Shown here in pieces: positions 1-6,752 of a DNA stretch of 64,000 nucleotides. The DNA is taken from positions 1,054,001 through 1,118,000 of the forward strand of contig NZ_JBHTKL010000001.1 in NCBI RefSeq assembly GCF_042675915.1, given 5' to 3'. Under the pieces are notes generated by a model. That model had not been told where the DNA came from. It ran no database searches and worked only from the letters and a program-made list of their open reading frames with translations. Each line of letters begins with the position of its first letter. Position 1 is the stretch's first letter. The stretch is from Thalassobacillus_A hwangdonensis. GTDB lineage: Bacteria > Bacillota > Bacilli > Bacillales > Halobacillaceae. The position numbers and the translations under genes are program-made.

Positions 1-575
1 ATATATTCGTAGCTTTCGATTGGTTCCAACGTGTAGTTATCGACATACCAGCAGCGATTACCGGTTTGTTGGTGAACACCTAACGGTAACTTGACTCCTT
101 GCGTCCAGGACGGTCGGAACTCGATCTCGCCTTCAGGTATGTCCCCGACTTCAATAAGTACCGATTTAAAAAATTCACGTAAATCTTCCACTCTGACTTG
201 TTCATTGAAGAATAAATCTACGTGATAACCCTTATTACCTGAATAACTTACATGGATATCTTTGCGATTGATAGCGTACTCAGTTTCGAGAGTATAGACC
301 AATTTTAGCGTGATCCATTTCGATAAACTTTCTTTCGCACAGTCAACATCGAAAGTAATAAACTTACTGAACGGCCCTCCAGAGAAAATGCCGTATGTCA
401 GATCACCTTTTAGATGCGTGGGCACCATGCTGTCGTTAAACTTAGCCACCCTGTTATCAGGAGCATAGGATAGGGTGACGTACTTCCCTTCCGGAAATTG
501 AACCAGATATTTACTTCTCGTTTGAATGTACAACTCATTAAACTTATTTGTGAGCTGCTTTATTGGCTGTTCCAT
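1..575 (-). CDS. Archaeo-eukaryotic primase (AEP)-like protein, 3' part cut by the window edge
   Basis: About 191 N-terminal residues are readable on the minus strand without a stop, starting at ATG 575 and running off position 1. Three AEP-type motifs are visible in order: D76-V-D78 in a hydrophobic strand (ITFDVDC), S112-G-N-K-G-Y-H118 followed by hydrophobic residues, and a K162-LPLG-x-H168 segment. This arrangement resembles the primase domain of TOTE-type and mobile-element primases. The family makes primers or extends DNA, so a role in replication of the mobile element is inferred. The gene follows the small ORF at 579-755 by 3 nt, as in an operon. Any C-terminal helicase or other domain lies outside the window, so the full architecture is unknown. 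Confidence 0.7.
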   Translation of the reverse strand, partial: MEQPIKQLTNKFNELYIQTRSKYLVQFPEGKYVTLSYAPDNRVAKFNDSMVPTHLKGDLTYGIFSGGPFSKFITFDVDCAKESLSKWITLKLVYTLETEYAINRKDIHVSYSGNKGYHVDLFFNEQVRVEDLREFFKSVLIEVGDIPEGEIEFRPSWTQGVKLPLGVHQQTGNRCWYVDNYTLEPIESYEY

Positions 576-578
576 CAG

Positions 579-755
579 TTAACCCCTTTTCGATGTGTAT
601 TTAGATAACTCCACCTCTAACTCTTCGCTGTTCTGAAAAACAAAAACTAACTTACCAGGTCTCTTGTGCGAAGGTTCTATATGAACTAGCCGATAATCTT
701 TAGCGACCAAATCATTCGCTACCCTCAAACTTAAAACACACTTGTACTTTTCCAT
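579..755 (-). CDS. Small DUF5659-like protein
   Basis: A 58-residue ORF with ATG at 755 preceded by a GGGGAGAG ribosome-binding site. An upstream in-frame TTG at 761 is less likely. The protein has a basic N-terminal half, an IEPSHKRPGKLVFVF stretch and an acidic end, reminiscent of DUF5659 proteins of Firmicute mobile elements (recalled similarity, not searched). It lies 3 nt upstream of the primase start and is probably co-transcribed with it. No function can be assigned. Confidence 0.6.
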   Translation of the reverse strand: MEKYKCVLSLRVANDLVAKDYRLVHIEPSHKRPGKLVFVFQNSEELEVELSKYTSKRG

Positions 756-761
756 TTTCAA

Positions 762-1109
762 CTCTCCCCTTTTTTGAAATGGGCCGGCTGCCCGAAAATA
801 TCCCCCTACTATACCTAACGCGTGCCAACTCTCTCTCGCACAAAATTATATACACGAGGTTGTCCAATCGTGCCGATTTCCACCGAAACTCTTCCCTCCG
901 CAAAAGATAATACTGTTCCCGACGGATAATCTTGCGCCTCGTGCATATTTCCTTTCACAAAATAATATTCATTCCCACACTTTCGAGTTAATTCCCTCTA
1001 AAATAAAATACGCGCCCCAACTAAAAATCGTGCGCTCCCTATAATATGTAATATGCATTAGTTCGCATATAGCGCAATTTTGTGTAAAATTACACCGAAA
1101 TTTGCGCAA
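762..1109. other. Non-coding leader region of the primase transcript with an AT-rich inverted repeat
   Basis: No convincing gene is seen here. An ORF at 712-903 on the minus strand overlaps the previous gene in another frame and lacks a good start site, so it is not called. The stretch 1071-1107 forms a long imperfect dyad, with GCGCAA and GTGTAA arms facing TTACAC and TTGCGC, followed directly by the terminator of the upstream operon. The promoter of the primase operon should lie in this interval, but I see no clear -35/-10 pair. Confidence 0.4.
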
Positions 1110-1142
1110 AATAAAAGACCGCACATTGCCGTGTGCCGTCTT
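1110..1142 (-). terminator. Rho-independent terminator of the small-gene operon
   Basis: On the minus strand an AAGACGGCACA / TGTGCGGTCTT stem with one mismatch is followed by TTTTATTTT. It closes the transcript that ends with the 1234-1647 gene. Confidence 0.7.
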
Positions 1143-1233
1143 CCGTACCTTCCGGGAAATATTTCCCGACTATTTAAGATAGCCAACGTTAGGATTTAGC
1201 GAGTATTTGCCGACCGTTGCCGCGGTCCTCAGC

Positions 1234-1647
1234 TTATACGTTTACTAGCGATAATTCCGTAGACCTCGACTCTTCCTCGATTCTTTGAAACACCTCCTCG
1301 ATACGCATTGTGCTATTTAAGCTCGAGCGGACCTGATCCCCCTTCTCCGACCGCCTGAGGTACTCGTCGTTAACCCTGCGGAAATTGCGACGTAGCAGGT
1401 CGTACATGGGCTGGATGCGTACTAACTGGTCCTTCACCGCCCGACGTTGCTGCAGCACTTCTTTAAGGCGGAGAGTCGTCTGCAACCCGTCAGTCAGGTC
1501 GAAGTCAGAACGCTCGATGTCGTGATATATTTCGGAAATCTCCTTATCGAAACGGCTCTGTAGCGCATTTAAACGCTCGTAAGTAACCGTGATTTCCTCA
1601 TTTAAGTATCGTAATTGGTCGAAATAGTCTTGTGCGGATGTAGTCAT
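1234..1647 (-). CDS. Hypothetical coiled-coil protein of the mobile element
   Basis: The product is 137 residues, highly charged and almost entirely helical in appearance, with heptad-like spacing of L, I and V over roughly residues 10-125. There are no cysteines, no membrane segment and no recognisable enzymatic motif. An excellent GGAGGAA site sits 6 nt before ATG 1647. It is the last gene of a leftward operon of small genes (2381 to 1234) and is followed by a terminator. I do not recognise a family. A structural or partner-binding role is only a guess from the coiled coil. Confidence 0.65.
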   Translation of the reverse strand: MTTSAQDYFDQLRYLNEEITVTYERLNALQSRFDKEISEIYHDIERSDFDLTDGLQTTLRLKEVLQQRRAVKDQLVRIQPMYDLLRRNFRRVNDEYLRRSEKGDQVRSSLNSTMRIEEVFQRIEEESRSTELSLVNV

Positions 1648-1673
1648 CGTAAATTCCTCCCGTATTATTATTT

Positions 1674-1709
1674 TTATTTACCGCCAGATATTACCGGATC
1701 CTTCGCCAT
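1674..1709 (-). CDS. Possible 11-residue micro-ORF
   Basis: ATG at 1709 is preceded by a near-perfect AAGGAGGTG site at optimal spacing, yet the frame runs only 11 codons (MAKDPVISGGK) before TAA. The Shine-Dalgarno sequence has no other downstream start in range. It may encode a tiny peptide, act as a leader for the next gene, or be the remnant of a longer gene. Confidence 0.35.
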   Translation of the reverse strand: MAKDPVISGGK

Positions 1710-1729
1710 CACTTACACCTCCTTAATTT

Positions 1730-1819
1730 TTATAATGAGGTTCGCAAAGCTACGTACAAGAACGCCAGACTAGTCGTGAACAGGACGCCCATCACCGTGT
1801 TAGCTTGCCGATCGGTCAT
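1730..1819 (-). CDS. Small single-pass membrane protein, 29 residues
   Basis: ATG 1819 overlaps the TGA of the preceding gene as ATGA, a translational-coupling arrangement. The peptide has a short polar N-terminus (MTDRQANT) followed by a hydrophobic stretch of about 15 residues (VMGVLFTTSLAFLYVAL) and RTSL. That is enough for one membrane helix. Function unknown. It resembles small phage or element membrane peptides only in size and shape. Confidence 0.5.
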   Translation of the reverse strand: MTDRQANTVMGVLFTTSLAFLYVALRTSL

Positions 1820-2133
1820 TGCGCGTTGACTCCGGCACGAATCCAATCGACCAGCCCTACGTTATCTCCGATAAGTGCGTTCAGCATATCGCGGGTTTGT
1901 TCGCCACCGGAAAGGTAGCCGACGGAGAATAGCGCCGAGTTATCTTGGTAAACGTGGACGATATCGCCTTCCCTCCGATCATATTGATACACGTCGAAAC
2001 CGTCGTTATCTGACGCTAGGACGAGCCCTGGTGCGATGATGCGACCCTTTCCGTCCGTGTAAATGACCGGTGTGTCGTCTACTTCCGTGCTGTGAAAATG
2101 AATATTAACGTTTACTTCTTCCGTTGTTCTCAT
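1816..2133 (-). CDS. Hypothetical protein, 105 residues
   Basis: An acidic soluble protein without membrane segments or catalytic motifs that I recognise. Residues 10-75 look beta-rich (alternating V/I/Y with D/T), and the C-terminus is helical. Its ATG overlaps the stop of the upstream 82-residue gene by one base (TAATG), and its own stop overlaps the start of the 29-residue membrane peptide. The three are therefore translated from one message. Function unknown. Confidence 0.6.
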   Translation of the reverse strand: MRTTEEVNVNIHFHSTEVDDTPVIYTDGKGRIIAPGLVLASDNDGFDVYQYDRREGDIVHVYQDNSALFSVGYLSGGEQTRDMLNALIGDNVGLVDWIRAGVNAQ

Positions 2134-2381
2134 TATTGAGACACCTCCATTTTATTTACGCTGAATGCTTGCGCTAACTTGCGAGTGTGTTCGTCGCCTT
2201 CTCGATCTGCGTGGTAGTTAAGTGCCGCCCAGATAATGGCTGCGTCCTTGTACTCCATAGTAGCGACTACTTTCGACTGGCTGACGTCGTGAACTACGTG
2301 ACAAGTGGAGTGCAAGGTTTCTACCTGCGGTTGCATCGGTTGAGTGGTTCCGTCTGAGCTGATCCAGAAACAAGTACTCAT
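2133..2381 (-). CDS. Hypothetical protein, 82 residues, first gene of the repressed operon
   Basis: The ATG at 2381 is preceded by GGAGGTTGG. The product is small and mixed alpha/beta with three cysteines (positions 4, 27 and one histidine-rich stretch HSTCHVVH around residues 24-31). No family is recognised. It is the first gene downstream of the two palindromic operators at 2395-2442, so it and the following small genes should be under control of the divergent HTH regulator. Confidence 0.55.
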   Translation of the reverse strand: MSTCFWISSDGTTQPMQPQVETLHSTCHVVHDVSQSKVVATMEYKDAAIIWAALNYHADREGDEHTRKLAQAFSVNKMEVSQ

Positions 2382-2394
2382 ATTCCAACCTCCA

Positions 2395-2442
2395 ATTACA
2401 TATTTCTGTAATGAGTAATACTTAATTACACTTTACTGTAAT
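2395..2442. promoter_or_regulatory. Two palindromic operators in the divergent promoter region
   Basis: Two perfect palindromes, ATTACA-N6-TGTAAT, occupy 2395-2412 and 2425-2442. Their centres are 30 bp apart (about three helical turns). Further ATTACA half-sites lie at about 2466 and 2508. The position between the leftward small-gene operon and the rightward Cro-like gene at 2537 makes them likely binding sites of that repressor. Confidence 0.65.
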
Positions 2443-2466
2443 AAGAAATTATTGTCAACAAGTAAA

Positions 2467-2496
2467 TTACACATTTGCGAAATTTTCTGCTAAAAT
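2467..2496 (+). promoter_or_regulatory. Probable promoter of the HTH regulator gene
   Basis: TTACAC (2467-2472) and TAAAAT (2491-2496) are separated by 18 bp, upstream of the GAGGGGA ribosome-binding site of the gene at 2537. The -35 element coincides with an ATTACA half-site, consistent with autoregulation. Confidence 0.4.
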
Positions 2497-2536
2497 AGAA
2501 ATAACAAATTACACGGGGAATACGAGGGGATTTATT

Positions 2537-2755
2537 ATGGAAAGAAAGATTGTATTAAAACTGAAGCAACACATTGACAATTTCCCAGGCACCCAAAAGG
2601 ATTTTGCGCAAAAGGTCGGATTACGAGAAGCTACGGTAAGTCAATTAGTGAACAATAAATATGACCGTATTCAGTTGACGCACATACTTACTTTAATGGA
2701 CGCGATAGGCACAAAAGACTTTAACGATATTTTTGAAATAAAAAGTGTAGATTAA
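2537..2755 (+). CDS. Cro/C1-type (XRE) helix-turn-helix regulator
   Basis: The product is 72 residues and almost all of it is a single HTH_3-type domain. The scan helix pair is visible around residues 19-38 (Q-K-D-F-A-Q-K-V-G-L ... ATVSQLVNNK). The gene is transcribed away from the small-gene operon, and the shared intergenic region holds two ATTACA-N6-TGTAAT palindromes. It probably acts as the lysogeny-type or copy-control repressor of the element. There is no protease or C-terminal dimerisation domain, so it resembles Cro more than CI. A good terminator follows. Confidence 0.8.
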   Translation: MERKIVLKLKQHIDNFPGTQKDFAQKVGLREATVSQLVNNKYDRIQLTHILTLMDAIGTKDFNDIFEIKSVD

Positions 2756-2767
2756 TTGCATCAAAAA

Positions 2768-2798
2768 ACGCAGCAGGGAGTTAGGCCTGCTGCGTTTA
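2768..2798. terminator. Bidirectional terminator between convergent genes
   Basis: AACGCAGCAGG and CCTGCTGCGTT form an 11-bp stem around an 8-nt loop, with A-rich and T-rich flanks. It serves the regulator gene (plus) and the membrane coiled-coil gene (minus). Confidence 0.8.
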
Positions 2799-4064
2799 TC
2801 TTTGATTTATTGATAATTCGAATAACCTGTCTAGATCTTCATTAACCCGATTTATATCTGAGTCCAACTTTTCAGTTAAATCTTGAATTTGTGTTTTGAA
2901 ATACTCATTTTGGTTTGTTAGTGTATTATTTTCATTTTCTAAATTCTTAATTTTTTCATCTAAATTGGAAACCTCATTTTCGCTTTCATCACTATTAAAG
3001 AAGTCGGAAAGCAAAAACACACAAAGTCCAAGGACTAAAAAATTCACCGCAAAAATCCATCCCCATTTTTTTCTTCCGTGTTCTCTCTTAAAGTTAAAAA
3101 CCAATTCATTAAGTATAAAAGCTAAAACACTCAGCGACAGTATGATTGACGCGTTGATTGCAATAAGTCCAACAATCATATTTTCCTCAATTAAGCTTAT
3201 GGAAGAAATATTAATTCCGATAACCGAAAAAGCTGCTACCATAATCGAGAGTACAGTAACTTGGTCTTTTTGAGAATTTTTTATTTTTCTTTCATAATCA
3301 ATTAAAGTATTCCCTAGTTCCATTTGTTCTTCTTCAAGTGAAATCTGCTTCTCATTTATATCTTGTTGTGATTTGTCAATCTCCTTTTGATATAAGGCGA
3401 CCTTTTCACTCTTATGAAAATTATCCTCATGTATTCTCTGCATTCCACGGTTTGTAATGCAAGTCGTTGAATTATGTGAAGCAATCTCCTCCAAAATTGA
3501 ACCTGACCTTTGAAATTGATTTAATATCCATAATGAATCATCTTTAAGGTTCATACTGTCAATCTCGAAGTCACTGAACTCTAGATTTTTTAAAGTGAAG
3601 AGGTGCGGAAAGTGTTCATGAATCCAATTAAGATTGTATTCAACCAAAAAGGGAGCGTACATACTTTTAATATCGTCACTAAAATTGGTTTTTTCAACTT
3701 TAATACCACTTAATCCACCTGAGGTGTAAATAATATAACCATTAAGGTAAAGTACCTTAATTAGAGAAAAAAAATCTTCCTCTTCATAATCATCCTGGTG
3801 TTTACCATATACAGATGATGTAGGTATTGAGTAAAAAGGTGCATTAGGATTAGTGCTAAACTGTTTAAAATTGCTATCAGCTAAAAAATATGATTTAAGT
3901 ACACGAATAACTTTCTCAGATGAATATCTTGTTATATTCCACTGCATACCTTTATTGTTCATAAAACAATCTTTTTCAAACATCAATAAATCCTTTATCT
4001 CTTCTTCATTCATTCTCGATAAGTCGACAGTACTATACTCTACTAATTTATTCTGACTATTCAA
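2796..4064 (-). CDS. Membrane protein with flanking coiled coils, possible defence or cargo gene
   Basis: A 422-residue protein. Residues 1-215 are soluble and unrecognised, 220-262 are a charged coiled coil, three hydrophobic helices lie at about 270-292, 297-323 and 334-353, and a second coiled coil covers about 362-415. The gene is clearly more AT-rich than its neighbours and stands alone between a regulator and a recombinase, with its own long AT-rich upstream region. That suggests a separately acquired cargo gene. Many anti-phage membrane effectors share such a layout, but no diagnostic motif is present and the function is unknown. Confidence 0.65.
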   Translation of the reverse strand: MNSQNKLVEYSTVDLSRMNEEEIKDLLMFEKDCFMNNKGMQWNITRYSSEKVIRVLKSYFLADSNFKQFSTNPNAPFYSIPTSSVYGKHQDDYEEEDFFSLIKVLYLNGYIIYTSGGLSGIKVEKTNFSDDIKSMYAPFLVEYNLNWIHEHFPHLFTLKNLEFSDFEIDSMNLKDDSLWILNQFQRSGSILEEIASHNSTTCITNRGMQRIHEDNFHKSEKVALYQKEIDKSQQDINEKQISLEEEQMELGNTLIDYERKIKNSQKDQVTVLSIMVAAFSVIGINISSISLIEENMIVGLIAINASIILSLSVLAFILNELVFNFKREHGRKKWGWIFAVNFLVLGLCVFLLSDFFNSDESENEVSNLDEKIKNLENENNTLTNQNEYFKTQIQDLTEKLDSDINRVNEDLDRLFELSINQR

Positions 4065-4281
4065 ATTATCCCCCCTGTTAATTTTCTCTGAATAACACTA
4101 TAGTCTTAAATATTTTATCACTAAATTTTAGCATGTACGAGTTGGTCAACTTTTTAAAAAAGGGTTAATTACTTTAAAAAACTTAGCAAAGTTAATTCAT
4201 ACTGCTCTTAACTAGACCTTGTCTGGCGGGGCAAATTGATTTATACCGCCCGCGGGGGGTTGTTATTTCCTTCGCATATAA

Positions 4282-4302
4282 AAAAGACTGGCACACATGG
4301 CG
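4282..4302 (-). terminator. Terminator of the short recombinase gene
   Basis: On the minus strand TGGCGC and GTGCCA form a 6-bp stem (one G-U pair), followed by GTCTTTTTT. It lies just after the stop of the recombinase at 4315. Upstream of the membrane gene, 4065-4281 holds no gene. Confidence 0.5.
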
Positions 4303-4314
4303 CCAACCCTTCGA

Positions 4315-4890
4315 TCAGAGGCGGAAGTCTTTGAGCGTTGCTTCGATTTCCTGCTCGCGGATCCCAATATATCGTTTTGTCGTAGCCTGGTCGGAATGGT
4401 TGAATATCTCCATCAAAGTAGCGACGTCCTTAGTACGTTGGTAATAGTGATAGCCGAAGGTTTTCCGTCCAGTGTGCGTACCTATATCCTTACGGCCAAG
4501 TAGGTCGGCAGCCTTCGAATAGATGCGATAAGCCTGCGTAGGTGTGATATGACCGTCACCTTTCCGGCTTGGAAAGAGCCAGCCATTGTTAGGCTTATCG
4601 ACCAGGTAATCGGCTATGTCCGCCATTATTGCGGTTAGATACACACGTCGAGGCTTCTTCGTCTTACCTTCGTTTATAACCACGTTTGACCGCCCTTTAA
4701 CGTCCTCAATACGTAACTTCACGATATCTCCGATCCGTAAGCCGGTATTAATCCCGATGTTGAATAAGAGCAGGTTCCGATCGGCTTGCGTCGACATTGC
4801 CAACGCTTCCCGAAACTCGTCTATCTCCGCTTTCGTTCGGAGAGGTTGAACGTCAACTACATCGCCTTTACTTCCACCTTGATAAGCCAA
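4315..4890 (-). CDS. Catalytic-domain-only tyrosine recombinase
   Basis: At 191 residues the protein covers only the catalytic domain of the lambda-integrase family. R52, the lysine around 76-79, H139-x-x-R142, H165 and the nucleophile Y174 (TTKRYIGI) are all present, so it may be active. It lacks the N-terminal SAM-like core-binding domain and arm-binding domain of full integrases. The likely start is TTG at 4890 with AAAGGGG upstream. The region just upstream (4911-5026) carries GTATG/CATAC inverted repeats that could be its sites. Such short recombinases are common in Firmicute phages, where their role is mostly untested. Confidence 0.8.
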   Translation of the reverse strand: MAYQGGSKGDVVDVQPLRTKAEIDEFREALAMSTQADRNLLLFNIGINTGLRIGDIVKLRIEDVKGRSNVVINEGKTKKPRRVYLTAIMADIADYLVDKPNNGWLFPSRKGDGHITPTQAYRIYSKAADLLGRKDIGTHTGRKTFGYHYYQRTKDVATLMEIFNHSDQATTKRYIGIREQEIEATLKDFRL

Positions 4891-4910
4891 TAAAATCGCC
4901 CCTTTTAAAC

Positions 4911-5026
4911 GTATGGTTTTATCGATAAATTAATAATACCATACATTCATAGCGAAGACAATTAATAAATGCATTAATTACGGCATTTCAAGCGTATGGA
5001 AATAGATAATAGCATACATTCATTAA
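4911..5026. repeat. Cluster of GTATG/CATAC inverted repeats
   Basis: Two imperfect copies of a unit of the form GTATGG-(AT-rich)-ACCATACATTCAT occur, with the direct repeat CATACATTCAT present in both (around 4940 and 5015). They lie directly upstream of the short recombinase gene and could be its binding sites or an operator. Confidence 0.45.
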
Positions 5027-5029
5027 GAG

Positions 5030-5402
5030 CAAATCATTGCCTTCGGCCACCTGCTTTTAGGTAACTCCCATATATAAATAAGTTATTAGGTTCAAAAATG
5101 TACACTCTAGTAGCTGAAAGTTTCGGAAGCGTGTCCGTCGTGAACGCTCTGGCTGGTAAACCGTGCGAAATTCCGCTATATGTCCGCCTACGTCCAGCGT
5201 TGCAAAGCGTTATAGAGGCGCGCAGAAGAGGCGTGTGGCTGGTAAATCATGCGTCAAACCGCTTAATTTCGTGCATTCCAAAGTTGTCCAAAGTGTCGCA
5301 TAAAGGGAGAAAATGTAACTACCCTTCAAAACGCTGTATCCGTTGATACCACTGGGTCCATGCGACTTTTTTGGGTACTGCGAAAAATGGTAGTATTATC
5401 GC
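5030..5402. other. 372-bp stretch with no supported gene
   Basis: This interval lies between the short recombinase and the HTH protein gene. A plus-strand frame of 82 codons (5098-5346) exists but has a weak ribosome site, many rare arginine, serine and cysteine residues and no domain, so it is not called. The sequence is of mixed composition with no clear hairpin or terminator. It could hold a recombination site or a non-coding RNA. Confidence 0.3.
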
Positions 5403-5711
5403 TTAAGTCAGGTCACACGCTTCCATAATAAATTTGAGCGATTGGACGTCGCCAGCTATAGCCGCATTACATAAATAACTATCTTTCTTACCGTAGTGCT
5501 TTCGGACATAGGCTTTTACGTATTTGTCATATTCTTTATCGAAGTCCTTGCGCTGTTCCCATCGCCATACCTGCATTCGGCTTACTTCTAGAGTATCCGC
5601 GATCTCCTGACGTGTGTATCCATGGAATATCATCCTGATAGCTAAATGATGACGTTCATCTAGGGGCGGAACCTGTGACGGTTGCTTACTCCTTTTAGAT
5701 TTTCTAGGCAT
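5403..5711 (-). CDS. Small HTH protein of the phBC6A51/terminase-small-subunit-like type
   Basis: The protein has 102 residues with a basic N-terminus (MPRKSKRSK) and a clear helix-turn-helix around residues 22-53, in which the recognition helix contains VSRMQVWRW. The C-terminal third (AAIAGDVQSLKFIMEACDLT) matches the pattern seen in phBC6A51-family helix-turn-helix proteins of Bacillus phages, as I recall it. The gene begins 37 nt after the 5748-6752 recombinase and is on the same strand. It may be an accessory DNA-binding partner of the two recombinases. Confidence 0.6.
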   Translation of the reverse strand: MPRKSKRSKQPSQVPPLDERHHLAIRMIFHGYTRQEIADTLEVSRMQVWRWEQRKDFDKEYDKYVKAYVRKHYGKKDSYLCNAAIAGDVQSLKFIMEACDLT

Positions 5712-5747
5712 ATCTTCACTCCTTTCAGTAATTGAGCAACGTTATTC

Positions 5748-6752
5748 TTATCCGTTTTGCTCATTATTAAATATTTTATTGTAGTTGTCTTGCACCATCT
5801 GATCCGAGTATTTCAGATAAACTTCGGTGGATTCTAATTCAGAGTGGCCGAGGATTTTCTGCAGCGACTTTAAGTCCCCACCGCTACTCAGAAACTTGAT
5901 TGCGAAAGTATGCCTCAGACTATGAGGACTTGCACGACATTCTTTTTCTATACCCGCTTGTTTAGCGTACTTCCCTAGCCGTTTTCTAAAGCGATCATAC
6001 CTGAGCTCTTCTCCAAACTGATTTACAAACATCAGAGTCACATCTTCACCAAAGTTTTCACGAGTCTCTGTTATCCATTGTTCAAACTCGGAAAGCAAAT
6101 AATCCGGCAATGGGACTATCCTAGACCTTCTATTCTTATTTTTACTTCCATCCAGGACAATTCTTTTCTTACTGAAGTCTATATCTTTAATTTCCAATGC
6201 AGTTAACTCATTGGACCGCATTCCAGTAAGAAGAGCTGTATGGAACATTACGTAATCCCTATACCCAGAAAAGGTGGTTAAATCCATCTCATTAATAAGT
6301 TTGTTTATCTGCAGATCACTAAGCGCATACATTTTAAATTCATCAACTTTTAATTTTCTTATAGCTTTAAAAGGAGTATCGATCAGTATGTCTTCCATAA
6401 CAAACCGATTGAAGATACTTCTCAAACTGGCAAGCCTTATATTTACTGTTACAGGTGATAGTCCTCGTTTTTCCAAAAGGGTGTTAATATATTTACGGAT
6501 ATCCTCTTTAGTAATGTCCGCCACTTTGTACTTTCCGACATATTCTATGAACTCTTCATAATAATCACAGTACCCTTTCAAAGTCCTTTCTCGATAACCT
6601 TCCGCCCTGTAGGTTTCCATCACTGTTTCTAATGCTTCAGCAGTTGTAATATTCTTGTCCAACTTACCTTCTTTAGGTTCAATTCTGTACTGTCCGACCT
6701 CTCGACGTTTGTATATACCAGGGCGAACATGCCTCCGATTTTTTCTTGGCAT
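5748..6752 (-). CDS. Tyrosine recombinase, second gene of an overlapping pair
   Basis: The product is 334 residues, starting at ATG 6752 after GGGGAGGATC. A frame-extended start at 6773 is less likely. It has an N-terminal SAM-like core-binding domain (about residues 35-125) and a complete catalytic domain: R179 (TGMRSNEL), K204/206, H277-x-x-R280 (HSLRH), H303 (ILGHSE) and Y312. The start codon overlaps the stop of the upstream recombinase as TAATG, so the two are translationally coupled. The paired arrangement recalls Tn554 TnpA/TnpB and RIT elements, in which several recombinases act together. Confidence 0.85.
   Translation of the reverse strand: MPRKNRRHVRPGIYKRREVGQYRIEPKEGKLDKNITTAEALETVMETYRAEGYRERTLKGYCDYYEEFIEYVGKYKVADITKEDIRKYINTLLEKRGLSPVTVNIRLASLRSIFNRFVMEDILIDTPFKAIRKLKVDEFKMYALSDLQINKLINEMDLTTFSGYRDYVMFHTALLTGMRSNELTALEIKDIDFSKKRIVLDGSKNKNRRSRIVPLPDYLLSEFEQWITETRENFGEDVTLMFVNQFGEELRYDRFRKRLGKYAKQAGIEKECRASPHSLRHTFAIKFLSSGGDLKSLQKILGHSELESTEVYLKYSDQMVQDNYNKIFNNEQNG

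Noticed and set aside
712..903. 63-codon minus-strand frame upstream of the primase operon
   Set aside because: It overlaps the small DUF5659-like gene in another frame, is rich in arginine and serine without any domain, and has no good ribosome site.
5098..5346. 82-codon plus-strand frame between recombinase genes
   Set aside because: The start site is weak, the composition is unlike real proteins of the region and no neighbour is on that strand.
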